64,000 bases of DNA from Rhynchopus euleeides (GCA_963210315.1 OY723282.1:1550001-1614000); one strand, 5' to 3'; numbered from the stretch's first letter, positions 1 through 9,533 are shown. The notes: generated by a model not told the origin, from the sequence alone. Made by a program: numbers and translations.

Positions 1-417
1 ACGGTGCACTTCATTGTGGACGCAGCGGTGCGTGGCAAAGATGTGAGGGTTGCCCTGAAGGAGCACAGCCTCAGCGTGACGGTGAAGGGTGCGGAGCTGT
101 GCCAGGAGGCTATGCAGTACAGCTCTGTGGCGGAGTCTGGCGAGCGCACCGACGACGTCGAAGCGGAGGACATCGACTGGGAGCTGCTGACGCACGCCGA
201 CGAGAGGCTCCTCCGTGTCACCTTCCGGAAGCTCAACCCGCCTGGGACAGTCGCGTGGTGGACGCGCATCTTCCCCTCAGATGAGGCGATTCCCATCGAG
301 TCCATCAAGGACCGCTCCCTCGACAAGGCGCAGGAGTCCAAAAAGGTGTGGGACGAGGCGCACCGCCTCTTCCAGGAAAAGGTGAAGGCCCGCCGCCCGA
401 TCGGCATCGACATGTAG
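1..417 (+). CDS. CS-domain (NudC/p23-like) protein, 3' end of gene
   Basis: The frame is open from the first base to TAG at 415-417, so the start lies upstream. The visible 138 residues read as most of a CS domain: beta-strand blocks DVRVALKEHSLSVTVKG and RLLRVTFRKLNP, a WELL segment between them and a WWTRIFPSDE block near the end. This is the NudC/HSP20-like pattern in which a Trp-rich strand closes the sandwich. Such domains act as Hsp90/Hsp70 co-chaperone modules in the cytosol. The short basic tail (KVKARRPIGIDM) follows a helix rich in Lys and Glu. The family call rests on pattern only; no diagnostic catalytic residue exists for CS domains. Confidence 0.6.
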   Translation, partial: TVHFIVDAAVRGKDVRVALKEHSLSVTVKGAELCQEAMQYSSVAESGERTDDVEAEDIDWELLTHADERLLRVTFRKLNPPGTVAWWTRIFPSDEAIPIESIKDRSLDKAQESKKVWDEAHRLFQEKVKARRPIGIDM

Positions 418-1128
418 GTTTGGGCGGGCCTCTTCCTCCTTGTGCCAGTTACGGCTGTGGAAGTGTCCCAAATGCAATGCCCGGAAGCAGAAGGGTGCCC
501 TGTTGTGTTGCATCATCCGATCTAACCTGGGCGGAACTGCTGCCGCCCCTGTTCCAACTGTTCGCAGGGTGTGTGTGTGAACCACTGTAGAGAGGTGCCA
601 CCAGAGCCCGCTCGGTGCGACCTGCACGAAACAACAAGGTTAACATGTGTTGTGCACCACTGGGTGTGTTTATGTTTATTCTGCTTTGTCCTGCTGGGTG
701 GTGGGGGTTGTGGTCTCAGAGTAGGTTTGCGAGGGGGGGAGTGCCTGGCTATCAGGGGCGTGGTCATAACTTGCGCCCCTCCCCCCCCTTCTTCAGCAAC
801 ATGGATCATGGTTGGTTGGTGTTGTGTGTTGGTGTGCTTCCCGGCGTGGGGCCGGCGGAGCCCCTCTCTCGCTTCTGTTGTGGATCATTTCGTTTCCTCC
901 GTGACTCCATGCCGCGGGTATTATACTGCTGGCTGTGTCTAGGTCTGCTTGTGTCCGCATTGTGCCCCACCCCCCCGCATCAAGGCAGCATCTCGCTCAG
1001 CCATACCGTCATGAGAAGTGAAGCTGAAGGCAAAGTTGATCGCCTAACATGGAGGCTGCTGTCAACCAACACGCCACACCACATCGCACCACACCAGGGC
1101 ATAGCGCTGCGGCAGGCTTATCAACACT
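418..1128. other. Intergenic region, no gene recognised
   Basis: Probable 3' UTR of the upstream gene and promoter/5' UTR of the aldolase fusion. It is rich in TGTG and CCCC runs. Short open frames are not conserved-looking and no domain was recognised. Confidence 0.5.
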
Positions 1129-3399
1129 ATGACATCGCCTGAGCGTGCGGGGAGCCTGCAGCGCGTTGTGCGCGCGAACAGCGGGAAGCGTGTGGAGCCC
1201 GTCTTCGACGACGCCGGTGATGAGCCTGTGCAGAAGCAGCGCCGTGTCTCGACCTCGCCGGGGAGGCGCCACGTGCACTTCGACGACTCGTCGTCAGTGC
1301 GCTCCAACGGGCACATGCGTGTCTCCGTCACCTCTGCCTCCTGGAAGACGAGGCTCTTCCACGGCCTCTATGCGGCCGTGGTGACCCCCCTCACGGATGA
1401 CGGCAAGATCGCACCCCAGGAAATCGATGCCTACGCACGGCACCTCCGCCGCGACGGCGTCAACGGGGTGTTTGTTTGCGGCACTGCTGGCAGCTCGATG
1501 TCCCTCAGCGTGGCTGAGCGCAAGGTGCTGCTGAGTGCATGGGTGCGCGCAGGGCTGGCACACAACGTGCAGGTGCTGGCGCACATCGGGGCGCAGAGCC
1601 TCGAGGACTCCAAGGAGCTCGCCAGGCACGCGGAGGAGGTTGGGGCAGCCGCCGTGTCCGCCATGGCACCCTCCTTCTTCAAGCCCGCCTCTGCCAAGGA
1701 GCTGGCGGAGTACATCCGTGAGATTGCGGCAGCAGCGCCCGACACGCCGTTCCTCTACTACCACTTCCCGGAGATCACGGGTGTGGACATCAGCATGAAG
1801 GTTGCGATGGAGGCTCTGCACGAGTCTGTGCCGACGCTGCGCGGTGGCAAGTTCACATCGAAGGACATGTGGGACCTGGGCGACACCGTCGACCTGGCGA
1901 AGAGCTACGGCGTGGAGTGGGACCTGATGATGGGGTACGAAGGGCAGACGACGTCTGCCCTGCCGCTGGGCATCACGGCACACATCGGCATCGCCTTCAG
2001 CGTGGCAGGGCCGATCTGGAACCGCTGCATCCGCGCCTACAACGCCGGCAAGCACAGCGAAGCCAACGCCGAGCAGCAGCTCGGACGTGCCTGGTTCAAG
2101 CTCTTCTCAGACATCTCCGGGCTCTGGTCCATGACCGCTGCCACGAAGCTGATGCTGCACGACCGTCTCACTATCGACTTCGGTGCGATGCGGCCCCCAC
2201 AGAAGGGCCTCACCCCGGCACAGTATGGCACCACTGGGGTGGGTTGGGGGGCGTTGAGGTGACGCCTGTCATGTGCATGTGTCTGAGTTTGTATCCTGCT
2301 CCCCTGCACAACACACACCACACCACAGGGCTGAGGCAGTGCTGAAGGCGTGGTCCGCCTTCAAGCGCACACACCTGGGTCTGTTCGACCACCCCGGCTG
2401 CCTGGAGGCGCCGGCAGCACCCCTGAAGATCTCCAACGCGGGGCCCACGAATGTCGACGTCGCAACGCTGCCCGGCTACCTGGGGAAGCTGCGCGACGAG
2501 ATCAAGGAGCGTTGCACCGAGGTGGCTTCCAAGCTGCACATCGGTATGCAACCCCCCCCATGCAGGTGCTCCCACCCGAAAAGTGTTTCCAGACGAGCCT
2601 CTTATTAGGCTACCCGGCACGCTCGCAAGAGACCCAACCCCCACCCTCACCCCACCCCACCCCCACAGAGGTGAAGGACGTGCTGGCGGTCCTGCCGCAC
2701 TTGGAGGGTGTGTTCCAGCGCCCGCGGAGGATCATCGCAAATGTGGCTGACGCTGTGGACCACACGCTCCTCAAGGCCGACGCATCCGCAGCGGACGTCG
2801 AGAAGCTCTGCGCCGAGGCACGCCAGCACAGCTTCTACGCTGTGTGCGTCAACTCATCGCGGGTGCAGCAGGCTGCGCGTCTCCTGCGCGGCAGCGGCGT
2901 CGGGCTCGCCTCTGTCGTCGGCTTCCCCCTTGGCGCATGCATCACTGCGGCGAAGGTGTCCGAGACACGCGAGGCGACATCACACGGCGCGACGGAGATC
3001 GACATGGTGCTGAACATCGGCGCCCTGAAGGAAGGTGACTACCCCCTCGTGTTCGACGACATCGCGGCAGTCGTGAAGGGTGCGGGCAGCGCCATCGTGA
3101 AGGTCATCTTCGAGACCTGCCTGCTGTCGCGCGAGCAGATCATCGACGCCTCTATCATGTGCGCCCTGGCTGGGGCTCACTTCGTGAAGACCTCCACGGG
3201 GTTCTCCAAGAGCGGCGCCACGCTCGAAGTGGCGGACATCATGAAGGCAACTGTCGGCACTGCCTGCTTCGTCAAGGCCTCTGGCGGGGTGCGCGACCTC
3301 GCGGCTGCAGAAGCATACCTCGAGTTGGGTGTGTCGCGCATCGGGACCAGCAGCGGTGTCGCCATCGTGACAGGGGCGAAGGGCACGACAGGGTACTGA
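1129..3399 (+). CDS. N-acetylneuraminate lyase-like aldolase fused to deoxyribose-phosphate aldolase
   Basis: Three exons give about 691 residues: 1129-2258, 2329-2543 and 2669-3399. Donors are AG/GTGACG and G/GTATGC, acceptors are CACAG, and joining keeps the frame. Residues about 80-370 form a DHDPS/NAL-type TIM barrel with YYHFPEITG (Y210-Y211) and GGKFTSKD, giving the probable Schiff-base Lys241; the family GTTGE loop is changed to GTAGS at 118-122. After a roughly 100-residue linker comes a complete DeoC barrel (DHTLLKAD, GFPLGA, EIDMVLNIG, FVKTSTGF with Schiff-base Lys622, KASGG). NAL cleaves sialic acid to pyruvate and N-acetylmannosamine; DERA cleaves deoxyribose 5-phosphate to acetaldehyde and glyceraldehyde 3-phosphate. 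The N-terminal 75 residues are basic and Ser-rich, without an obvious signal peptide. Substrate of the first domain is inferred. Confidence 0.85.
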
Positions 3400-3689
3400 T
3401 TGTGCAGGGTGGGGGGGAGGGGGTGGGGGAGGTGTGATGTTCTTTTCCTCTGATGGGCATGAGGGGGCGGAGAGGGGAGGTGCAAGGGGGGGGGGGTGGC
3501 TTATCACCAGAGCAGGGAGCATGCTGGTGTCGCAGGCCTGTCGCTAACTTTTCGATTTTGGAGATTTGGTGGGTTGACGCTCCTGTTTTGGGGGGGGATC
3601 AGGGGGGAAAACACTAGGGGTCAATTTTTCTCGCCCGCGCTTCGCGCGCGCTCGTGTTGTTGCCAAATTTTCCCATCGGTGGACCACTA
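3400..3689. other. Intergenic, G-rich
   Basis: Downstream of the aldolase gene: G-runs near 3410-3500 and a GC-alternating stretch near 3629-3650 (CGCGCTTCGCGCGCG). No gene seen. Confidence 0.5.
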
Positions 3690-4095
3690 GGTGGGCACGG
3701 TGTGAGGCGCTGGGTTCCTTCCGTGGTTCCTCTCCCGCTCGCGCCGTCGGGTGCCGGAGGAAACCAAAAAATGGCTTTCGGGACCATGATTTCGACGCTG
3801 CCCCCTGATATGCCACGGCCGTCAAAGCGCAAGGACTTGGTTACTAGACGGGCACGCGAGATAGGGGGGCTGGGGGGCAGAGCCCCCCAGCCGCCGGAGG
3901 CCACGGTAGTGAACATCTGTTCATTGTGGGCGTACAGATTCTGTGTGAGTTGGCTGTGTCCCCCTGAGGCGACTGGAGTGGTTGGATTCCCTGACCCGGT
4001 GGGAATCGAATGACTTGAGTACGAGACACACGCCACAGGGGGGTCTGGGGGGCGGAGCCCCCCAGCCGCCGGAGGCCACGGTAGTGATCATCTGT
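3690..4095 (+). repeat. Dispersed ~400-bp repeat with two terminal hairpin units
   Basis: This stretch is homologous, in opposite orientation, to 52412-52860. It contains two hairpin units (3863-3921 and 4037-4095) with the palindrome GGGGGGC-NNN-GCCCCCC followed by AGCCGCCGGAGGCCACGG and TAGTGAACATCTGTT, separated by a conserved spacer of about 115 bp. The same pair-and-spacer arrangement recurs at 15713-15942 (minus). No protein is encoded; it looks like a non-autonomous repeat. Confidence 0.75.
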
Positions 4096-4111
4096 TCCTG
4101 CAAAACCATAC

Positions 4112-4390
4112 TCTCTTCGACGTCGACCCAGTGAAAGTGGGTTGACGCTTGGTCGACGCTTGGTGAGCGTCGACCCAGTGTAACCGGGTCAACGCTAGGT
4201 TAGCGTCGACCCAGTGTAATAAATGGGTTGACGCTTGGTCCAGGCTTGAATGGCAACCCAGTTCCACTGGGTCGACGCTCCAAGCCTCGACCAAGCGTCA
4301 ACCCAGTCCACTGGGTCGACGCTGGGTCGACGCTTTTTTATGGGGGGGGAAACCCAAAATCACTGGGTCGACGGTCGACGCTTAGCGACA
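4112..4390. repeat. Degenerate two-orientation array of GTCGACCCAGTG units
   Basis: The dodecamer GTCGACCCAGTG, its complement CACTGGGTCGAC, and variants with TTGACGCTT/AAGCGTCAA occur about a dozen times in both orientations over 280 bp. Spacing is irregular, so it is not a simple tandem repeat. The units can fold on one another. Confidence 0.7.
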
Positions 4391-4706
4391 TGCCTGCTGG
4401 TGTCGACAAGCGTGGCGGGGGGGGGGGGGGGTGGGGTGGGGTGGGGTGGAGAGGGGCAACAGCGCGTTGGGGGTTTGGGCGACAAAGACAACCGCCTCCC
4501 GCAGCAAAGGGCTGTGGGTGCGTTACTTTTTGTTGTGACCCCCCCCCCCCCCCTCCCCCCCCCGTCCAGTTGTTTGGCGCGCCGGGAAATATACAGAAAG
4601 CCAACAGCTCTTATCTTTTTGTTGGGGTGGGGGGGGGGGTTCGTTGCTCCAGGCATGTCATCACCAAGTCTCTCCCAGAGGAGGTGGGGGGGGGGGGGGG
4701 AACATC
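4391..4706. other. Homopolymer-rich spacer
   Basis: Long G and C runs (about 4417-4446, 4541-4563, 4625-4640, 4686-4700). Nothing gene-like. Confidence 0.5.
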
Positions 4707-4870
4707 TTTTACGCACACTTGTGAGCAGAAAATGTCACTCCACCACGGCCAAACGTGCTCCGCACACCACTAGCCTCCCCCACCACAGGAGTTGAGGCAT
4801 TGTGTGTGGAAGCGTCAACGCATCACAAACAAAATACGAGTAAAGAGCGGCTGTACTGGAGTGGCATTTT
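4707..4870 (+). mobile_element. Solo A-core-B unit of a tyrosine-recombinase retroelement
   Basis: A 164-bp unit made of an A part (starting TTTTACGCACACTTGTGAGC), the 17-bp core GTGGAAGCGTCAACGCA at 4806-4822, and a B part ending TGGAGTGGCATTTT. A carries AAAATGTCACTCCA and B its near inverted repeat. The A part is almost identical to 58715-58826 and the B part to 61036-61098, which flank a gag-bearing insertion there. Here A and B are joined at one core with nothing between. Confidence 0.75.
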
Positions 4871-4990
4871 CTTCCACCGCAACAGGGAATCATGTCAGTT
4901 TTAAAGGATCTTAACGCAAACCGAAGCGATGCCTGAAATCAAACAAGCAGGCATGTTGCTTGTGACGTACACACCGAACCAAACGTTTTA

Positions 4991-5107
4991 TTTTTCAGCA
5001 CACTTCGATGTGGGCGGAAAGTGTCGCGTGCTTGTTCGTGCCCTTGTGCTCCTCACTCACGACACCATCATCAGCAGGAGTGTGAGTGTGGAAGCGTCAA
5101 CGCAAAC
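4991..5107 (+). repeat. A1 terminal repeat with core
   Basis: Identical to A2 at 9372-9488. It contains AAAGTGTCGCG and ends with the 17-bp core at 5088-5104. Confidence 0.9.
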
Positions 5108-5172
5108 ATATCGAGAATCATCAACACGTAGAAGTGAAAGCTACGACTGACCGAAGAGGAGCGGCATCAGGG

Positions 5173-5470
5173 AGACAAAACAAGGGGTATCAAGGAGACC
5201 AAGAGGCAGGACCTTCCTACCGGGGAGACTGTACTCTGTGTACGAACGAGGTATCAAGGGGACGAAGAGGGCACAACCTTCCTACCGGGGAGACTGTCCG
5301 CAAAGGATACCAAGAGGCAGGACCTTCCTACCGGGGAGACTGTACTCTGTGTACGAACGAGGTATCAACGAACGAGGTATCAAGGGGACGAAGAGGGCAC
5401 AACCTTCCTACCGGGGAGACTGTCCGCAAAGGAGACCAAGAGGCAGGACCTTCCTACCGGGGAGACTGCT
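5173..5470 (+). repeat. Leader tandem repeat array
   Basis: Two interleaved motifs alternate: CCTTCCTACCGGGGAGACTG (five times) and GTACGAACGAGGTATCAA. Spacing is about 115-130 bp for the long period. It lies between the A1 core and gag, the same place as the unrelated array at 58880-59860 in the other element. Confidence 0.8.
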
Positions 5471-5719
5471 CTACAGGGTGTTCCTCCGGCAACGCGTCGG
5501 GGCTGGCCAGCCAGGAGCACGCCGGACATATCCAGTGGGGCTCCCCCGCCGTCTGCATAAACAGCTCGGCGGTGCCGGCCGTCGTGTGCTTTTTCATGCA
5601 CGACTTTGTCGTGCGGCACCCACATCGGTAGCACGTGATGGTCGCGCTGTGAGAGACCCCGCACGACGGGAAGATGCAGGCCTGATGACTGGGAAGACGA
5701 CGCGCAGCAGGAGGGGGAC

Positions 5720-6424
5720 ATGAACCAACCGGAGCAGTCTGCCAGCGCGCACGAGGGATCAGACAAGCTGGACCAAGTCCTCGCGGAGCTCGTCACCATC
5801 AAGAAGCAAAACACGAAACTGGAGGCCAGGGTGATCGACATGGAGAAGGCTTTGAAGGGGATGGGTGACCGCCTGCAGGCAGAGGAGGAGGAGCTACCCG
5901 CAGTTTTCAGTCCCCACGTAGTCGCAACGTGGGGCACCATGGCTTTAGCCCATATGAGAAGGGAGGTGAGGAACAAGCTGTCTACAGCTTTTAACGAGGC
6001 GGCGATCGGCGCGATCAGCGAGAACAAGGCAGACTGGCTGGATCACCTCAAGCGGGCTTTCGAGACTCTGGACAACATCCTCCTCCTCGTCAACAGCACC
6101 GGGCTAAACCAGGCTCACCGCAAGGGCCTGCACCACGCAGTGGCAATGTTGTCGGCGCTGACGGTGGTGCGGGGGAAAACGGCCCGAGGGGTGTACGAGC
6201 AGAAATGCTTTGATGCGGGGTTCGCGGGTATCTCCGCTGTTCTACACCACAAATTTGTGAAGGACGCCGTGGATGCAGCGTCGCGGGAGGAGCAAGCGGA
6301 GAGGTCCCGCTCAGCCGCTTTTCCTCAACAGCGAGACTGGCGCTACGAACCGTATCACACACCGTCGGGAAAGGGGAAGGGAAGGGGGAAGGGGCACACC
6401 GGGTCAAAGAGATCAAAGCAATGA
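5720..6424 (+). CDS. Gag-like protein of the YR retroelement
   Basis: 234 residues. Residues about 14-52 form a heptad-like coiled coil. Then comes FSPHVVATWG, a helical core with DWLDHLKRAFETLD, and a basic C-terminal tail (YEPYHTPSGKGKGRGKG) suited to nucleic-acid binding. The same block order (HVV-TWG, DW helix, EPY-PS-GKGRG tail) is found in the 344-residue protein at 59873-60907, which supports a shared structural protein. There is no zinc knuckle. It ends in TGA at 6422-6424, and the frame stays open into the recombinase. Gag function is inferred from position and composition. Confidence 0.7.
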   Translation: MNQPEQSASAHEGSDKLDQVLAELVTIKKQNTKLEARVIDMEKALKGMGDRLQAEEEELPAVFSPHVVATWGTMALAHMRREVRNKLSTAFNEAAIGAISENKADWLDHLKRAFETLDNILLLVNSTGLNQAHRKGLHHAVAMLSALTVVRGKTARGVYEQKCFDAGFAGISAVLHHKFVKDAVDAASREEQAERSRSAAFPQQRDWRYEPYHTPSGKGKGRGKGHTGSKRSKQ

Positions 6425-7423
6425 CTCAAGCAAACACCCGCCCGCCCAACCCTACCTCTTCAGACCCTGCACCGCCAACTACCGACAGAAAGGAGCAACA
6501 AAAGCACGGGACGCAAGAAGAAACCACAAGCCCCACTGACCGAGAAGGCGCGCATCGTGGTGCGAGCGACGCTGAGGGGCATCTTGGGAGACGCACTCTC
6601 CCCAAACTACTGGAAAACACTGTCGCGGACCATGGAGCGGTACGGGGATCTCCTGGAAGTGTGACAGGAGAAGGTGTGTGTCGAGTCGCACGACGAAGGC
6701 GTGATGCGGTGGATGGCACACCTCCAGGCGGAGGGGCTGTCAGTGCAGTCGGCGCTGCAGTACAGCAACAACCTGGTGGCGGCGCTCCGCAGGCTCGCCG
6801 GCATCCACCTCGAACACAGCAGCATTTTGCGGGACTTCAGGAGAGCGCTAAAGCGGAGAGGGGCACTGAAACCCCAGAAACACGCCGTGCCCGCAACGCG
6901 AGAGGAGGCAAAGGAAGCCATGCAGCGAGAGCCCAGGGACGTGGTGAAGATTGCGCTGAGTCTGACGTGGGCGGGGGCAGCTCGGAGCTCAGATGTCCTG
7001 CGTTTGGACAGGGACGATGTCAAGCCGATGGGGAACGGACAGGTGGCAGTACGGTGGACGCAGTCGAAGTCCGATCCATACAGAGTCGGACGGATGACAG
7101 GGTTGCGAATGCCTCGACGCTACTACGAGCTCCTCACAGAGCACCTGCGCACGACGGCGCGTCCGCGAGAGAAAAAGGTGTTTCCACAGACTGTGACTTA
7201 TGCATCCATAGCGGCGGCGGTGAAGCGGGTGAAGCTGACGCTGACACCACACTCGTTGAGACGGGGGGCACTGACGCACCTCGCGAGGCTCGGGCTGCCG
7301 CTAGAAGAGATCAGGTTGCTGTCCCGACACAGCACCATCGAGGGGGTGGTGCGCTACATCGACGCGGCGGAGAACATTCGGATCACAGAGACCGAGGCAG
7401 TGTCGAGCCGACTGGCTTGGTGA
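6425..7423 (+). CDS. Tyrosine recombinase of the YR retroelement (one internal stop)
   Basis: The catalytic domain is complete: Arg in GAARSSDVLRL, Lys in TQSKSD, HSLRRGALTH (H-x-x-R), RHSTIEGVVRYID with the second His and the nucleophile Tyr, ending at TGA 7421-7423. The N-terminal SAM-like part (KKKPQAPLTEKARIVVRATLRGIL) begins in the same frame as gag, after the gag TGA. A second in-frame TGA at 6662-6664 interrupts that domain (DLLEV-stop-QEKVCVES) and is probably a mutation. The enzyme would join a circular cDNA to target DNA at the core sites. The first ATG past the stop is near 6701, so a shorter product lacking part of the arm-binding domain is possible. Confidence 0.85.
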
Positions 7424-9466
7424 GGTCTAAAAAGCGCAGGGCAAAGCGGCGGCGTCGCGACGGAGACATCGTGGCATCCCATTTCCCTCCTATGCAAAAG
7501 AAGATGAGGCGGCTTCTAGCCGCAGCCCCGATGTACGACGCGACACCGGATGACGACGACGAGCGAGGGCGTCTTTCACCACCACGGGTGCCACAGCGCA
7601 AGACGGTGGAGGGAGACTGGGGCAACGAAAACTGGAGCAGCGGACAGGAGAACGCGGACTACGGGCCGGCAGTGGAACACATATACGGAGAAGAGATCGG
7701 AGTGCCTCTGGGGGATACGACTGTTCGACCACACGAGCAGGGAGACACGGGACAACATCAGAAGCTCGCCCCCAGCGGGACTCCACGACTGGACATCGGT
7801 GCATTGAGACAACTCGACACGGACGGGGAGCTGGACGGGGTCATCGACATGATAACGGACACGGCGGTGTTCCGCGAGGCACTGCTGGCGGGGCGTGAAG
7901 GGGCGTTCGCGAGGGAGAAGCGAAAGGTGTCCAGACACATGCTCCAGCACCTCGGGCAGCTGGAGGACTACGGGGTCTTGGTGCAAGAAGAATCAACGCT
8001 GATCCACCCGGCCTACACCGTGGCCAAAAAGAGCGGTGGCCTCAGGTTTATAGTGGACGCCAGGACGCTGAACAAGGCGATGAAGCCCCCGCCCGACATA
8101 GTCTAAATTCCATCACGAGAGTGGCGCAGAGGCTGGCTAACGCTGACTGGGTTGTATTGGCCGATGCGCGCAGCTGGTTCTACCAGTTCCCGGTGGCGGA
8201 GGATATACAGAAGTTCTTCGGGGTGCGTATCGGTGGCAAGCGGAACGATTTCGTCGACGCTCGCCTGCAGGTACTGTGCATGGGTTGGCCGTACTCCCCA
8301 GCTATTGCGCACAGGAGCGCGCGGGTGCTTCTCCCGCAGCCGCACGGCGAGGTGTGGATCGACAATTTTTGCATCGTAGCGTCGAGCCACGCAGAGGCAG
8401 ATCAGCGGTATCGGGACCTCCTGGGGCGGTGCAAAGCATGCAACGTGGAGCTGAACATGGACGACACTGCGGCGCCCCGACGCAGCGTTTCGTGGCGTTC
8501 GGGATTGACTTTGATCTGCTGACCCACTCATTGAGGATGGACCCGGCGTGGGTGAAGAAGCTGGCCGATCGTTTGGAGCTGGCCGAGATGATCGCAGGAG
8601 ACGTAACGCCGAGGCGCGCCTTCAAGGTTTTCGGTAGTGTGGTGTGGCAGAGTTACGTGACGCGCAGCCCGCTCTGTTTCGCGCCAGCGATGCTGTCCTA
8701 CATCAGGAGGATTGCCCGGACAACGCTGGAAGATAAGGGAAAGTGGGACTTAAAGGCGGTGGTACCACCCTCGGTGCGGCACGAGCTGCGCCTGCGAATG
8801 TCCTTCCTCGAACAGAATAGCTGGCTGACATGTGTGCCACACACACGAGGCGCCTCGGTCTGGAGCGACGCGTCGAGCACAGCGTGGGCGGCGATCGCGA
8901 TCGAGGGGACGTCAGAGAGGGTGTCGCAGGGAGTGTTCTCCGAGCAGGAACGCGGGGCGCACATCTTCCTGAAGGAGGCTTACGCTGCCCTACAGGGACT
9001 CAGACTCATCATCGCGAGTGGGTGCACAGCGCGCTGCTACATCGACAACCTGCCGCTGGTGCACTGCCTCGTAAAGGGACACTGCAGCAACTTTCGGGGA
9101 AATATCCTGCTACAACACATCGTGAACACTGCGACGGCTAAGAATCTCACGCTGGATGCGGTGTGGGTCCCGACGACAGAGCAACGCGCGGACTGCTATA
9201 CGAGAGGGGCCGTCCATCCGGCGCCGATCCCACTCGATGTCACCCTTAGACCAAATGCAGCAAACCAGACCGCTGTCTTCCACAACAGCGCCCCTCGGAC
9301 GAGGGTAGTGTGGAAGCGTCAACGCAAAAAAGAAACCAAAGCAAAAAGTGCCGAACAAAGCGCAGTGACACTTTTTCAGCACACTTCGATGTGGGCGGAA
9401 AGTGTCGCGTGCTTGTTCGTGCCCTTGTGCTCCTCACTCACGACACCATCATCAGCAGGAGTGTGA
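7424..9466 (+). pseudogene. Reverse transcriptase-RNase H of the YR retroelement, two frameshifts
   Basis: RT fingers (HPAYTVAKKSGGLRFIVDAR) end at a stop at 8104-8106. The palm continues one frame over (ADARSWFYQFPV, LCMGWPYSPA, and EVWIDNFCIV at the catalytic site). From about 8480 a third frame carries thumb and RNase H (VWSDASSTAWAA, FLKEAYAALQ, CYIDNLPLVH, EQRADCYTRG: the D-E-D-D set). The polymerase box reads IDN rather than the usual hDD. The RT frame is also open upstream to an ATG at 6421 that overlaps the gag stop (ATGA), so the intact parent may have read RT from a long ORF overlapping the recombinase. No stop follows RNase H until 9466, inside A2. Confidence 0.85.
9310..9375 (+). 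repeat. B1 repeat
   Basis: Starts with the core (9310-9326) and ends GTGACACTTT; identical to B2 at 9469-9533. Confidence 0.9.
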
Positions 9467-9533
9467 GTGTGGAAGCGTCAACGCAAAAAAGAAACCAAAG
9501 CAAAAAGTGCCGAACAAAGCGCAGTGACACTTT
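9372..9533 (+). repeat. A2-core-B2 right end
   Basis: A2 plus B2 joined at core 9469-9485. It has the same make-up as the solo units elsewhere in the window. Confidence 0.9.

Larger units (their letters stand above)
4991..9533 (+). mobile_element. Tyrosine-recombinase retrotransposon with split direct repeats (PAT/VIPER/DIRS-like)
   Basis: The 4.54-kb element has the order A1 (4991-5107), leader tandem repeats, gag-like ORF, tyrosine recombinase, RT-RNase H, B1 (9310-9375), A2 (9372-9485) and B2 (9469-9533). A1 equals A2 and B1 equals B2 by eye. That A1-ORFs-B1-A2-B2 plan is the split-direct-repeat arrangement known from PAT/Ngaro/VIPER-type YR retroelements. There is no integrase or protease. 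Recombinase before RT resembles the order I recall for VIPER. Identical repeats suggest recent arrival, but the RT has two frameshifts and the recombinase one internal stop, so this copy is dead. Confidence 0.88.

Noticed and set aside
3985..4030. tRNA-like B box (ATTCGATTCCC on the minus strand) suggesting a tRNA-derived SINE
   Set aside because: No matching A box at the right distance and no cloverleaf; similarity is limited to about nine bases.
4391..4706. G-quadruplex or telomere-like tract
   Set aside because: Runs are plain homopolymers; no telomeric repeat unit is present.
6421..7423. First third of the 561-codon frame as a separate protein
   Set aside because: It overlaps the recombinase, whose motifs are clear; only the RT part after about 7424 shows a recognisable domain, though an overlapping N-terminus cannot be excluded.
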